A stretch of DNA of 64,000 nt from Nocardia asteroides (lineage in GTDB: Bacteria > Actinomycetota > Actinomycetes > Mycobacteriales > Mycobacteriaceae). Numbering within the stretch: the stretch's first letter is position 1; each line of letters starts with the position of its first letter. The stretch covers positions 4,402,001-4,466,000 of the forward strand of contig CP082844.1 in NCBI GenBank assembly GCA_019930625.1, written 5' to 3'. Below, one piece after another: positions 27,363-36,345 of the stretch. The position numbers were made by a program, and so were the translations under genes. The notes beneath the pieces were generated by a model. The model was not told where the DNA came from, searched no databases, and worked only from the letters and a program-made list of their open reading frames with translations.

Positions 27363-29684
27363 CTATTCCCCGGCCGAATCGAATTCCCGCGAAGGCCGGG
27401 CCTCGGCGCGGCGCGGTTGCGCGACGGTCGCTCCGCTCAGCAGCCGCAGGGCCGCGGCCTCGATCCGGTCCTCGTCGAGCAGCACCGTCGCGGCGGCCGG
27501 ACCCAGCGGCACGAAACTGTCCTCGCTGGTGACGCGCGCGAGAAGCCCGGTGAAACCGGCGTCGATCACGGCCGCGCACACAGCCTCCGACACGCCACCA
27601 CTGCGACGGGTCTCGTCCACGACGAGGACCCGGCCGGTCGCGCGCGCGTGCCGCAGCAGATCACTCACCGGTAGCGGAGTCAGCCAGCGCAGATCGAGCA
27701 CACGCGCGTGGACGCCGTGCCGGGCCAGGCGGCGCGCCGCGCGCAGGCTCATCGGCACACCGTTGGCGAAGGTGACCAGGGTCAGGTCGGTCCCGTCGCC
27801 GTAGACGCGCGCGCGGCCGATTTCGACGTGATCGGACGTCGACGGGTGCGCCAGCCAGCCGTCGTCTCCTGGATGGTGCAGGTCGCGGGTGTGATAGAGC
27901 GCGATGGGCTCGAGGAACAGACACACCCTGCCATCCACTCGGGCAGCCGACACACAGGTGCGCAGCATCGCCGCGGCGTCGTCGGCGCGAGCGGGTGAGG
28001 CGAGCACGATACCGGGGATGTCGCGCAGCGCGGCCACCGAGTTGTCGTTGTGGAAATGACCGCCGAAGCCCTTCTGGTAGGCGTATCCGGCGATCCGCAC
28101 CACCATCGGGTTCCGATAGCGGCCGTCGGAGAAGAACGACAGCGTGGCCGCTTCGCCGCGGATCTGATCCGCCGCGTTGTGCAGATAGGCGAGGTACTGG
28201 ATCTCCGGGATCGGCACGAATCCGGCCAGCGCCGCGCCCAGCGCGGTGCCGAGGACGCTCTGCTCGTCCAGCAGGGTGTCGAACACGCGGCGCGCGCCGA
28301 AGGTCTTCTGCAACCCCTTCGTCACGCCGTACACACCCCCTTTGCGGCCGACGTCCTCCCCGAAGACGAGCACGTCGCGATCACGCGCGAGCAGACCGGC
28401 GAGGGTGTCGTTGACCGCTTGGGCGAAGGTCATCGGATCGCCTTGTGTGACAGCGCCGTTCGCGCTCACAGGACGAATGGCCGCCGGGCCCGGATGACCC
28501 GTGTCCGCGCGTTTGGTCTCGTCGATCGGAAGCGGGCCGGTTCTGAGCGCGTCGGCGCGCACGAGGGCGGGACGGGATGCAGCGATCGGTGCGATCACCG
28601 CCGCCGCGGAAGCGAGTTTCGGTTCCGCGGCGACGAGTTCGGCTGTCGTGGCGACGCGGCGGCCCGACTCGGTGTAAAGATGGAGCACGTCGGCGGGTGT
28701 GGCGACACCGGACTCGACCAGCAACCGTGCGGTCGCCAGGACCGGATCGCGGGCGAGGTCGGCGGCGATATCGGCCGGGCGGCGGTAGGCGGTTTCGACG
28801 TCGGATCCCGCGTGCGCGAGCAGTCGCACGGTCCGCAGGTGCAGGAACGCGGGCGCGCGGTTGTCCCTTACCCACCGCACGGCGGCATTCGCGGTGGTCA
28901 GCGCATCGAGGGCAGCGCAGCCGTCCGCATCGAAGTACGCCAGGCCCGGCCGGTGGCCGTAGGCCCGCTCGATCCAGTCCGGCGGCGTGGGAACACTGAT
29001 GCCGATGCCGTTGTCCTCGCAGACGAACAGGACCGGCACCGCGATCCCCTGGTGGGCGGTGTGAATCGCGGCATTGATGGCCCCGGCCGCGGTGGAATGG
29101 TTGGCCGACGCGTCACCGAAACTGCATATCACCACGGCATCGCAGGGCCATGGGCTCGCGACGCCGAGCCGTGCCGCGCGATCGATCGCGAACGCCAACC
29201 CGACCGCGCGCGGAAGATGGGAGGCGATGGTCGACGTCTGCGGGATGATGTTCGCGGCAGCGCTGCCGAGCACCTTGTGCCGTCCACCCGAGATCGGGTC
29301 CGCCGCCGCGGCGACCACGCCGAGCAGGACATCCCGGATCGGGTCGAGCCCGGGAACGCGCCGGGCGCGGTGCACGAAGAACGCGCCCGACCGGTAGTGC
29401 AGCAGAGCGGGATCGGTGGTCCGCGAGGCCGCCGCCAGCGCGGCATTGCCCTCGTGACCGGACGATCCGATGCTGTAGTAACCGCGCCGGGCGCTGCCGA
29501 GGCGGCGCGCCGCGAGATCGAGGTGCCTGCTCGTCGCCTGTGCTTCGAACAGTCGCAGGCACGCCGTGCCGGTGACCGCGCACCCGGGAGCGATCGGCTG
29601 ATCCGCCGGATGGCCCGGTCGCGGGACGAGTGCGGCGACGGCGGTGCGGAACCGCTCGTCCAGATCCACTGCCTGCTCGGTCAC
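27363..29684 (-). CDS. Fused alpha-keto acid dehydrogenase E1 (alpha and beta chains in one protein)
   Basis: A 773-residue protein joining two chains normally made separately. Residues 1 to about 400 are the E1-alpha domain: 'YYSIGSSGHEGNAALAAA' and the thiamine diphosphate motif 'FGDASANHSTAAGAINAA' followed by 'CEDNGIGIS'. Residues 418-773 are the E1-beta domain, beginning 'MTFAQAVNDTLAGLLARD' with 'VFGEDVGRKGGVYGVTKGL', 'FDTLLDEQSVLGTALGAAL' and 'RVTSEDSFVPLGPAA'. It should decarboxylate a 2-oxo acid (branched-chain or similar) on thiamine diphosphate. No E2 or E3 gene is in the window, so the partner is unknown. GTG 29684 is preferred; an earlier in-frame start at 29762 would add 26 unlike residues. 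Confidence 0.9.
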   Translation of the reverse strand: MTEQAVDLDERFRTAVAALVPRPGHPADQPIAPGCAVTGTACLRLFEAQATSRHLDLAARRLGSARRGYYSIGSSGHEGNAALAAASRTTDPALLHYRSGAFFVHRARRVPGLDPIRDVLLGVVAAAADPISGGRHKVLGSAAANIIPQTSTIASHLPRAVGLAFAIDRAARLGVASPWPCDAVVICSFGDASANHSTAAGAINAAIHTAHQGIAVPVLFVCEDNGIGISVPTPPDWIERAYGHRPGLAYFDADGCAALDALTTANAAVRWVRDNRAPAFLHLRTVRLLAHAGSDVETAYRRPADIAADLARDPVLATARLLVESGVATPADVLHLYTESGRRVATTAELVAAEPKLASAAAVIAPIAASRPALVRADALRTGPLPIDETKRADTGHPGPAAIRPVSANGAVTQGDPMTFAQAVNDTLAGLLARDRDVLVFGEDVGRKGGVYGVTKGLQKTFGARRVFDTLLDEQSVLGTALGAALAGFVPIPEIQYLAYLHNAADQIRGEAATLSFFSDGRYRNPMVVRIAGYAYQKGFGGHFHNDNSVAALRDIPGIVLASPARADDAAAMLRTCVSAARVDGRVCLFLEPIALYHTRDLHHPGDDGWLAHPSTSDHVEIGRARVYGDGTDLTLVTFANGVPMSLRAARRLARHGVHARVLDLRWLTPLPVSDLLRHARATGRVLVVDETRRSGGVSEAVCAAVIDAGFTGLLARVTSEDSFVPLGPAAATVLLDEDRIEAAALRLLSGATVAQPRRAEARPSREFDSAGE

Positions 29685-29777
29685 CGACCGATCATCTCGT
29701 AGATTCCGCCACCAGGTGGCATTATCTCTCGGCGTTTTTCCGGTAACGGCAGAGAGAAGCAAGCATATTTACGAGGA

Positions 29778-29811
29778 ATCGGGACCGACTCACGGACGAG
29801 TCGATCCCGAT
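29778..29811 (-). terminator. Hairpin terminator after the pentose-phosphate operon
   Basis: Arms at 29778-29791 and 29798-29811 pair over 14 positions with one mismatch and enclose a 6-nt loop. It lies 18 bp after the pgl stop, and in the leftward direction it is followed by TTCC and a T/A-rich run. It separates the tkt-pgl operon from the fused E1 gene. Confidence 0.65.
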
Positions 29812-29828
29812 CGGCGTCACCGGAACGC

Positions 29829-30584
29829 TCAGCGCACCGCGGACGCGGCCTCCTGATCCAGCAGCCAGGTGGTGGAGTCGATACCCGTCGCACCGGCGGC
29901 GGGCACGTCCACCGGGTCCGCGCCGCCGATGGCCGCGGCGACCGCCTCGGCTTTGGCCGCGCCGCCGACCACCAGCACGACGTGCCGGGTGCGGCGGACG
30001 GCGGGCAGGGTGAGGGTCACCCGCACCGGCGGCGGCTTCGGCGAGTTCGTGACGGCCACGACGAGCTCGTGCTCTTCGCGCACCGCGTCGGTGTGCGGGA
30101 ACAGCGAGTTGACGTGGCCCTCGCCGCCCATGCCGAGCAGGTGCAGATCGAAGGCGCCGTGGTCGGTGAGGTAGGCGTGCACCGTCGCGGAGTACTCGGC
30201 GGCGGCTTCCACCGGGTCGGGGTACTCGCCGTCGGAGGCGGCCACCGGATGCACCCGTGCCGGGTCGACCGGCACGTGGTCGAGCAGCGCCTGTCTTGCT
30301 TGCAGGTGGTTGCGCTCCGCGTCGTGCGCGGGCACGAAACGCTCGTCGCCCCAGAACACGTCGAGCCGGGACCAGTCGATGTCGCCGGGCGACTTGCGTA
30401 CCTGCTCGAGCAGGGCGATGCCGGTTCCGCCGCCGGTCAGCACCACCGACGCGGAACCGCGCTCGGCCTGGGCCGCGACGACGACCGAGACGAAGCGGGC
30501 CGCCGCGGCGGCGACCAGCGATTCGGTGTCCAGATGCACCTCGACGGTGTCGCTGGGGAACGGCGAATCGGTGTGCTCACTCAT
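29829..30584 (-). CDS. pgl: 6-phosphogluconolactonase
   Basis: A 251-residue enzyme that hydrolyses 6-phosphogluconolactone, the product of the zwf-encoded dehydrogenase. Family landmarks: 'VVLTGGGTGIALLEQV', 'DWSRLDVFWGDERFVPAHDAERN' in part, 'LLGMGGEGHVNSLFPHTDAV' and 'RVTLTLPAVRRTRHVVLVVGGAAK' in part. Last gene of tkt-tal-zwf-opcA-pgl. The ATG overlaps the opcA stop by eight bases and the gene is followed by a hairpin terminator. Confidence 0.95.
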   Translation of the reverse strand: MSEHTDSPFPSDTVEVHLDTESLVAAAAARFVSVVVAAQAERGSASVVLTGGGTGIALLEQVRKSPGDIDWSRLDVFWGDERFVPAHDAERNHLQARQALLDHVPVDPARVHPVAASDGEYPDPVEAAAEYSATVHAYLTDHGAFDLHLLGMGGEGHVNSLFPHTDAVREEHELVVAVTNSPKPPPVRVTLTLPAVRRTRHVVLVVGGAAKAEAVAAAIGGADPVDVPAAGATGIDSTTWLLDQEAASAVR

Positions 30585-31486
30585 AGATCACCTTCTCGAT
30601 CCCGGCCAGCGCCTCCGCGTAGATCTCGTCGGCGTCCAGCCTGCGTAGGTCTTCGGCGAGGCAGTCGCGGGTCTCCCTGCGCGCCAGCGCGATCCGTTGC
30701 ACCGGCTCGCCGGTGCGGGTCAACGTGGCGGTGCGGCCGGTCTGCGGTCGTTCGATCGCGATGGAGACGGTGGGGCGGTGCAGTTCCACCCGCAGCGGGC
30801 CGGTGCGGCGGCGAACGGGACAGTCGAGCCGGGCGGCCAGCCAGCCGGCCAGGATGTCCAGGGCGGGCTCGTCGCGCAGCCCGGAGACCGTGACGGCATC
30901 CACCGCCTCGAAGGGCGGCTCGTCCATGGCCGCCGCGAGCAACGCACGCCAGTACGTGATCCGGCTCCAGGCCAGATCGGTGTCACCGCTGGCGTAGGAA
31001 TGCAGCCGCTTCTTGATCGCCGCCTGGGGATCGGGCGCGAACGTGGCATCGGTGATGCGGCGGCCCGCCAAGCGCCCCACCGAATCCTTGGACGGGAACT
31101 CCGGGGCTCCGCGCGGCCACCACGCCACCACCGGAGTATCCGGCAAGAGGAACGGGGTGACGACGCTGCTCTCGTGGCTGACCAGCTTCGCCTTGCAGCC
31201 GCAGCACGATCACCTCGGCGGCCCCCGCGTCGCCGCCCACCCGGATCTGGGCGTCCAGCCGAGTGGCAGCCTCCCGGTCGCCACGCGCCAGCACCACCAC
31301 GCGACAGGGGTGCTCGCGGCTGGCTTCGTTCGCCGCGTCGATCGCCTGCTCGGCCTCGGAGCTGTCCAGCGTGCACACCACCAGCGTGAGAACGCGACCC
31401 ACGGTGATCACGCCGTTGCTCTCGCGCAGCTGCACGAGGCGCTTGGTGACCTCGCTGGTCTTGGTCTCGGGCATGTCGACGATCAC
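30577..31486 (-). pseudogene. opcA: opcA (glucose-6-phosphate dehydrogenase assembly protein), split by a +1 frameshift
   Basis: Two frames together make a protein of normal OpcA length (about 302 residues). The first part runs from GTG 31486, which overlaps the zwf stop as GTGA, through 'VIVDMPETKTSEVTKRLVQL', 'GRVLTLVVCTLDSSE' and 'GAAEVIVLRLQGE'. At about 31187-31188 the sequence has one base too many (GAAG where GAG would keep frame). The other frame then continues with 'LVSHESSVVTPFLLPDTPVVAWW' (quoted in part: ESSVVTPFLLPDTPV) to the stop at 30577. OpcA is needed for assembly or activity of the actinobacterial Zwf. The fault may be a real mutation, a sequencing error in the run of two T, or less likely programmed frameshifting. 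Confidence 0.85.
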
Positions 31487-33057
31487 GGGCGCCGCCATTC
31501 CCGCCCGGTGCGGGCGATCATCTCGTCGGCCGAGGCCGGACCCCAGGTGCCCGCCTCGTACGGTTCCGGCCTGCCGTCGGCGGCCCAGTGTTCGAGCACC
31601 GGATCCAGGATGCGCCACGACAATTCGACCTCCGCGTTCACCGGGAACAGCGACGGCACCCCGAGCAGCACGTCGAGGATCAGGCGTTCGTAAGCCTCGG
31701 GGGAGGACTCGGTGAACGCCTCGCCGTAGGTGAAGTCCATGTTGACGTCGCGCACTTCCATGCCGGAGCCCGGCACCTTGGAGCCGAACCGGGTGGTGAT
31801 GCCCTCGTCCGGCTGCACGCGGATGACCAGCGCGTTCTGGCCCAGTTCCTCGGTCATGGTCTGGTCGAACGGCAGGTGCGGCGCTCGTTTGAAGACCACC
31901 GCGATCTCGGTCACCCTGCGGCCGAGCCGTTTTCCGGTGCGCAGGAAGAACGGCACGCCCGCCCAGCGGCGGGTGTCGATCTCCAGGCTGATCGCGGCGT
32001 AGGTCTCGGTTCTCGAGTTCGGGTCGAAACCCTCCTCCTGCAGCAGGCCTGCCACATGCTCGCTGCCCTGCCAGCCCTCGGTGTACTGTCCGCGCGCGGT
32101 GGTCTCGTCCAGCGGTGCGATGAGCTTGGTCGCCGAGAGCACCTTGATCTTCTCGGCCTGCAACTGCTTGGGCTCGAAGCTGATCGGCTCCTCCATGGCG
32201 GTGAGCGCCAGCAGTTGCAGCAAGTGGTTCTGGATCACGTCCCGCGCGGCGCCGATGCCGTCGTAGTAACCCGCCCGACCGCCCAGGCCGATGTCCTCGG
32301 CCATCGTGATCTGCACGTGGTCGACGAAGTTGGCGTTCCAGATCGGCTCGTAGAGCTGGTTGGCGAAACGCAACGCCAGCAGGTTCTGCACCGTCTCCTT
32401 GCCGAGGTAGTGGTCGATGCGGAAGACCTGCTCCTCGGGGAACACCCCGTTGACCAGTGCGTTGAGCTCCTGCGCGCTGTGCAGGTCGTGCCCGAACGGT
32501 TTCTCGATCACCACCCGGCGCCAGGGTTTGCGGGCCCCGTCCGGCCCGGTCGTCTGCGCCAAGCCGCGCGCGCAGAGCTGATCGAGCACGACCGGGAACA
32601 TGTTCGGCGGGATCGACAAATAGAAGGCGTGATTGCCGCCGGTGCCGCGTTCCTTGTCCAGGGTGGTCAGGGTGTCGGCGAGCCGGTCGAACGCCGCGTG
32701 GTCGTCGAAGGTGCCCTGGACGAACCGGATGCCCTCCGAGAGCTGATCCCAGACCTCCTGGCGGAACGGGGTGCGCGCGTGCGCTTTCACCGCCTCCAGG
32801 ACGACCGCGGCGAAGTCCTCGTCGGCGTAGTCGCGGCGCGCGAAGCCGACCAAACCGAACGCCGGGGGCAGCAGCCCCCGGTTCGCCAGGTCGTAGATGG
32901 CCGGCATCAGCTTCTTCCGGGACAGGTCACCCGTGACGCCGAAGATGACCATGCTGCACGGTCCGGCGATGCGGGGGAGCCGGTTGTCCCGTTTCTCGCG
33001 CAGCGGATTCTGCCATTCGACGGTGTCGGGCCGATCCGCGGGCGCTGCCCCGGCCAT
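31483..33057 (-). CDS. zwf: Glucose-6-phosphate 1-dehydrogenase
   Basis: A 524-residue enzyme that commits glucose 6-phosphate to the pentose phosphate pathway and makes NADPH. The coenzyme fingerprint is 'MVIFGVTGDLSRKKLMPAIYDL' (in part GVTGDLSRKK); the substrate site with catalytic His is 'RIDHYLGKE'; 'VVIEKPFGHDL' and 'FFLRTGKRL' are also present. The family requires its partner OpcA in actinobacteria, and opcA directly follows with a 4-base overlap. The ATG lies 3 bp after the tal stop. Confidence 0.97.
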   Translation of the reverse strand: MAGAAPADRPDTVEWQNPLREKRDNRLPRIAGPCSMVIFGVTGDLSRKKLMPAIYDLANRGLLPPAFGLVGFARRDYADEDFAAVVLEAVKAHARTPFRQEVWDQLSEGIRFVQGTFDDHAAFDRLADTLTTLDKERGTGGNHAFYLSIPPNMFPVVLDQLCARGLAQTTGPDGARKPWRRVVIEKPFGHDLHSAQELNALVNGVFPEEQVFRIDHYLGKETVQNLLALRFANQLYEPIWNANFVDHVQITMAEDIGLGGRAGYYDGIGAARDVIQNHLLQLLALTAMEEPISFEPKQLQAEKIKVLSATKLIAPLDETTARGQYTEGWQGSEHVAGLLQEEGFDPNSRTETYAAISLEIDTRRWAGVPFFLRTGKRLGRRVTEIAVVFKRAPHLPFDQTMTEELGQNALVIRVQPDEGITTRFGSKVPGSGMEVRDVNMDFTYGEAFTESSPEAYERLILDVLLGVPSLFPVNAEVELSWRILDPVLEHWAADGRPEPYEAGTWGPASADEMIARTGREWRRP

Positions 33058-33060
33058 CGA

Positions 33061-34197
33061 TCAGCCGTTCCCGGTCGACGCCGACTTCAGCTCGTCGGTC
33101 GTGGCGGCAAGCAGCTCCTCCCAGGACTTCTCGAACTTGTCCACGCCCTCGCGCTCGAGCACCGCGAACACGTCGTCGAGGTCGATGCCGACCGCGGCGA
33201 GCCGGTCGAAGACCTCCGTGGCTTCGGCTGCCTTGCCGCTGACGGCGTCGCCACGGATCACGCCGTGATCGGCGACCGCCTCGAGTGTCTTCTCCGGCAG
33301 CGTGTTCACCGTGTTCGGCGCGACCAGTTCGGTGACGTACATCGTGTCGGCGTAGTCCGGGTTCTTCACGCCGGTCGAGGCCCACAGCGGCCGCTGCCGA
33401 TTCGCGCCGGACGCGGCCAGGGTCTGGTAGGTGGAGGTGTGCTTGCCGCCGTCGAACACGTCCTGGTACTCGGCGTAGGCGAGGTGGGCGTTGGCGATGC
33501 CCGCCTTGCCGCGCAGCGCTAGCGCCTCCTCGGTGCCGAGCGCCTCGAGCCGCTTGTCGATCTCGGTGTCGACGCGGGAGACGAAGAACGAAGCGACGGA
33601 ATGGATCTTGGCCGGGTCGTGGCCCGCGACCTTGGCCTTCTTCACGCCCTCGAGGTAGGCGCCCATCACCGCGCGGTAGCGCTGCACCGAGAAGATCAGC
33701 GTGACGTTCACGCTGATGCCCTCCGCGATCACTGCGGTGATGGCGGGCAGGCCCTCTTCGGTGGCGGGGATCTTGATGAACAGGTTGGGCCGGTCGACGA
33801 TCTTCCACAGTTCGACCGCCTGCGCGACGGTCCGGTCGGTGTCGAACGCCAGGCGCGGGTCGACCTCGATGGACACCCGGCCGTCCACGCCGTTGGTGGC
33901 CTCGAAGACCGGAGCGAACACGTCGCAGGCCGCGCGGACATCGTCGGTGGTGATGGTGCGGATCGCGGCGTCGGCGTCGGCGCCTTGCGCGGCAAGCTCT
34001 TTCAGCTGGCCGTCGTAGGCGTGGCCCTGGCTGAGCGCACCCTGGAAGATCGTCGGGTTGGTGGTGACCCCGACGACGGACCGGGTCTCGATCAGCTCGG
34101 CCAGGTTGCCGGACCGGATCCGGTCCCTGGACAGATCGTCGAGCCAGGCGGACACTCCCGCCGCCGACAAGGCGGCGAGGTTCTCGTTCTGAGCCAT
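33061..34197 (-). CDS. tal: Transaldolase
   Basis: A 378-residue class I aldolase of the long actinobacterial/cyanobacterial transaldolase type. It transfers a dihydroxyacetone unit between sugar phosphates. '[16 protein letters not shown]' and the Schiff-base Lys in '[16 protein letters not shown]' mark the family, with '[25 protein letters not shown]' in part and '[14 protein letters not shown]' near the middle. It lies 6 bp after tkt and 3 bp before zwf. ATG start. Confidence 0.96.
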   Translation of the reverse strand: MAQNENLAALSAAGVSAWLDDLSRDRIRSGNLAELIETRSVVGVTTNPTIFQGALSQGHAYDGQLKELAAQGADADAAIRTITTDDVRAACDVFAPVFEATNGVDGRVSIEVDPRLAFDTDRTVAQAVELWKIVDRPNLFIKIPATEEGLPAITAVIAEGISVNVTLIFSVQRYRAVMGAYLEGVKKAKVAGHDPAKIHSVASFFVSRVDTEIDKRLEALGTEEALALRGKAGIANAHLAYAEYQDVFDGGKHTSTYQTLAASGANRQRPLWASTGVKNPDYADTMYVTELVAPNTVNTLPEKTLEAVADHGVIRGDAVSGKAAEATEVFDRLAAVGIDLDDVFAVLEREGVDKFEKSWEELLAATTDELKSASTGNG

Positions 34198-34203
34198 GAG
34201 CGC

Positions 34204-36345
34204 TTATCCCTTCACGTTCTCGAGCGTGCGCTGCGCGGCGGCAACGACGGCTTCCGGAGTGAAGCCGAATTCGCGGAACAGGGTCTTGTAGTCGGCGGAG
34301 GCGCCGAAGTGCTCGATCGACACGATCTCGCCCGCGTCACCGGCGAACCGGTGCCACGGCATCGCGATACCGGCTTCGACGACGACGCGCGCGGCGACCG
34401 CGGGCGGGAGCACTTCGTCCCGGTAAGCCTTGTCCTGTGCGTCGAACCACTCCACACACGGCATCGACACCACGCGGGTGGCGATGCCCTGCTCTTCCAG
34501 CGTAGTGCGGGCGGCGACCGCCAGCTGGAGCTCCGACCCGGTGGCGATCAGGATCACCTGCGGGGTGCCGGTGGACGCCTCGGCCAGGATGTAGCCGCCC
34601 TTCGACACGCCCTCGTAGCTGGTGCCTTCCACGATCGGCAGATCCTGGCGGGTCAGCGCCAGCGCGGACGGGCCGTCCTGGTGCGGCGGCTCGGAAACCG
34701 AGAAGTGCGAGCTGTGCTCGGCGCTGTCGCGCTCCAGAATGGTGCGCCAGGCGTAGGTCGTCTCGTTGGCGTCACCCGGGCGGACCACGTTCAGGCCGGG
34801 GATGGCGCGCAGCGCGGCGAGGTGCTCGATCGGCTGGTGCGTCGGACCGTCCTCACCGAGGCCGATGGAGTCGTGGGTCCACACGTAGACCGCGGGCACC
34901 CGCATCAGCGCGGCCAGTCGGACGGCGGGACGCATGTAGTCGCTGAACACCAGGAAGGTGCCGCCGTACGGACGGGTCGGACCGTGCAGCGCGATGCCGT
35001 TGAGGATCGCGCCCATGGCGTGTTCGCGGACGCCGAAGTGCAGGGTGCGGCCGTACGGGTTGGCCTTCCACATGCCGGTGGAGATCGACTCCGGCCCGAA
35101 GCTGGGCTGGTCGGGCATGGTGGTGTTGTTGGATTCGGCCAGGTCGGCCGAACCGCCCCACAGCTCGGGCAGCACCGGCGCCAGCGCCGCGAGCACCTTG
35201 CCGGACGCCTTGCGGGTGGCCATGCCCTTCGGATCGGGTTCGTAGCTGGGCAGATTCGCGGTCCAGTTCTCCGGCAGCCGTCGCGCGAAGAGGCGGTCGA
35301 ACAGGGCCTTGTTCTCCGGGTTGGCCTCGGCCCACGTGTCGAAGGACTGCTGCCATTGCGCATGGGCCTGCTTGCCGCGCTCGACGGCCTTGCGGGTGTG
35401 CTCGATGACGGCGGGATCCACGTCGAAGCTCTTGTCCGGATCGAAGCCCAGGATCTTCTTGGTGGCGGCCACCTCGTCGCCGCCCAGCGCCGCGCCGTGG
35501 GCGGAACCGGTGTTCATCTTGCTGGGGGCCGGGTAGCCGATGATGGTGCGCAGCACGATGATCGAGGGCTTGCCGGTCTCGGCCTTGGCGGCGGCCAGCG
35601 CGTTTTCGATCGCGACGACGTCCTCGCCGCCTTCCACGATCTGCACGTGCCAGCCGTAGGCCTCGTAACGTTTGGCGACGTCCTCGGTGAAGGCGATGGT
35701 GGTGTCGTCCTCGATGGAGATCTTGTTGTCGTCGTAGATCACGACGAGGTTGCCCAGCTCCTGGGTGCCCGCCAGTGAGGACGCCTCGGAGGTGACGCCC
35801 TCCTCCAGGTCACCGTCGGAGGCGATGACGTAGATGAAGTGGTCGAACGGGCTGGTGCCGGGTGCGGCGTCGGGATCGAACAGGCCGCGCTCGCGCCGCG
35901 CCGCCATCGCCATGCCGACCGACGCGGCCAGACCCTGGCCGAGCGGGCCGGTGGTGATCTCGACGCCGTCGGTGTGCCGGAACTCGGGGTGGCCCGGGGT
36001 GAGCGAGCCCCACTTGCGCAGATTCTTCAGGTCGTCGAGTTCCAGGCCGAAGCCCGCCAGGTACAGCTGGATGTACTGGGTGAGGCTGGAGTGCCCGGCC
36101 GACAGCACGAACCGGTCCCGGCCGACCCAGCTCGGATCGCTGGGGTCGATGCGCATGGTGCGCTGGTAGAGCGTGTATGCCAGCGGCGCCAGGCTCATCG
36201 CGGTACCGGGATGGCCGTTGCCTGCGTTCTGCACCGCCTCGGCGGCCAGGACCCGGATGGTGTCGACGGCCTTGGTGTCCAGATCCGTCCAGTCGTCCGG
36301 GTGGTTCGGCTGAGTGAGGGCGCGGATGTCGTCTGTGATCGACAC
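34204..36345 (-). CDS. tkt: Transketolase
   Basis: A 713-residue thiamine diphosphate enzyme that moves two-carbon units between sugar phosphates. 'NAGNGHPGTAMSLAPLAYTLY' in part, the TPP motif 'IASDGDLEEGVTSEASSLAG' ending at 'YDDNKISIED', and in the Pyr domain 'FLVFSDYMRPAVRLAALM' and 'THDSIGLGEDGPTHQP' are all present. First gene of the operon. GTG 36345 is chosen because AGGAGA lies about 9 bases before it. It is divergent from ctaB across an unusually long 819-bp spacer. Confidence 0.97.
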   Translation of the reverse strand: MSITDDIRALTQPNHPDDWTDLDTKAVDTIRVLAAEAVQNAGNGHPGTAMSLAPLAYTLYQRTMRIDPSDPSWVGRDRFVLSAGHSSLTQYIQLYLAGFGLELDDLKNLRKWGSLTPGHPEFRHTDGVEITTGPLGQGLAASVGMAMAARRERGLFDPDAAPGTSPFDHFIYVIASDGDLEEGVTSEASSLAGTQELGNLVVIYDDNKISIEDDTTIAFTEDVAKRYEAYGWHVQIVEGGEDVVAIENALAAAKAETGKPSIIVLRTIIGYPAPSKMNTGSAHGAALGGDEVAATKKILGFDPDKSFDVDPAVIEHTRKAVERGKQAHAQWQQSFDTWAEANPENKALFDRLFARRLPENWTANLPSYEPDPKGMATRKASGKVLAALAPVLPELWGGSADLAESNNTTMPDQPSFGPESISTGMWKANPYGRTLHFGVREHAMGAILNGIALHGPTRPYGGTFLVFSDYMRPAVRLAALMRVPAVYVWTHDSIGLGEDGPTHQPIEHLAALRAIPGLNVVRPGDANETTYAWRTILERDSAEHSSHFSVSEPPHQDGPSALALTRQDLPIVEGTSYEGVSKGGYILAEASTGTPQVILIATGSELQLAVAARTTLEEQGIATRVVSMPCVEWFDAQDKAYRDEVLPPAVAARVVVEAGIAMPWHRFAGDAGEIVSIEHFGASADYKTLFREFGFTPEAVVAAAQRTLENVKG

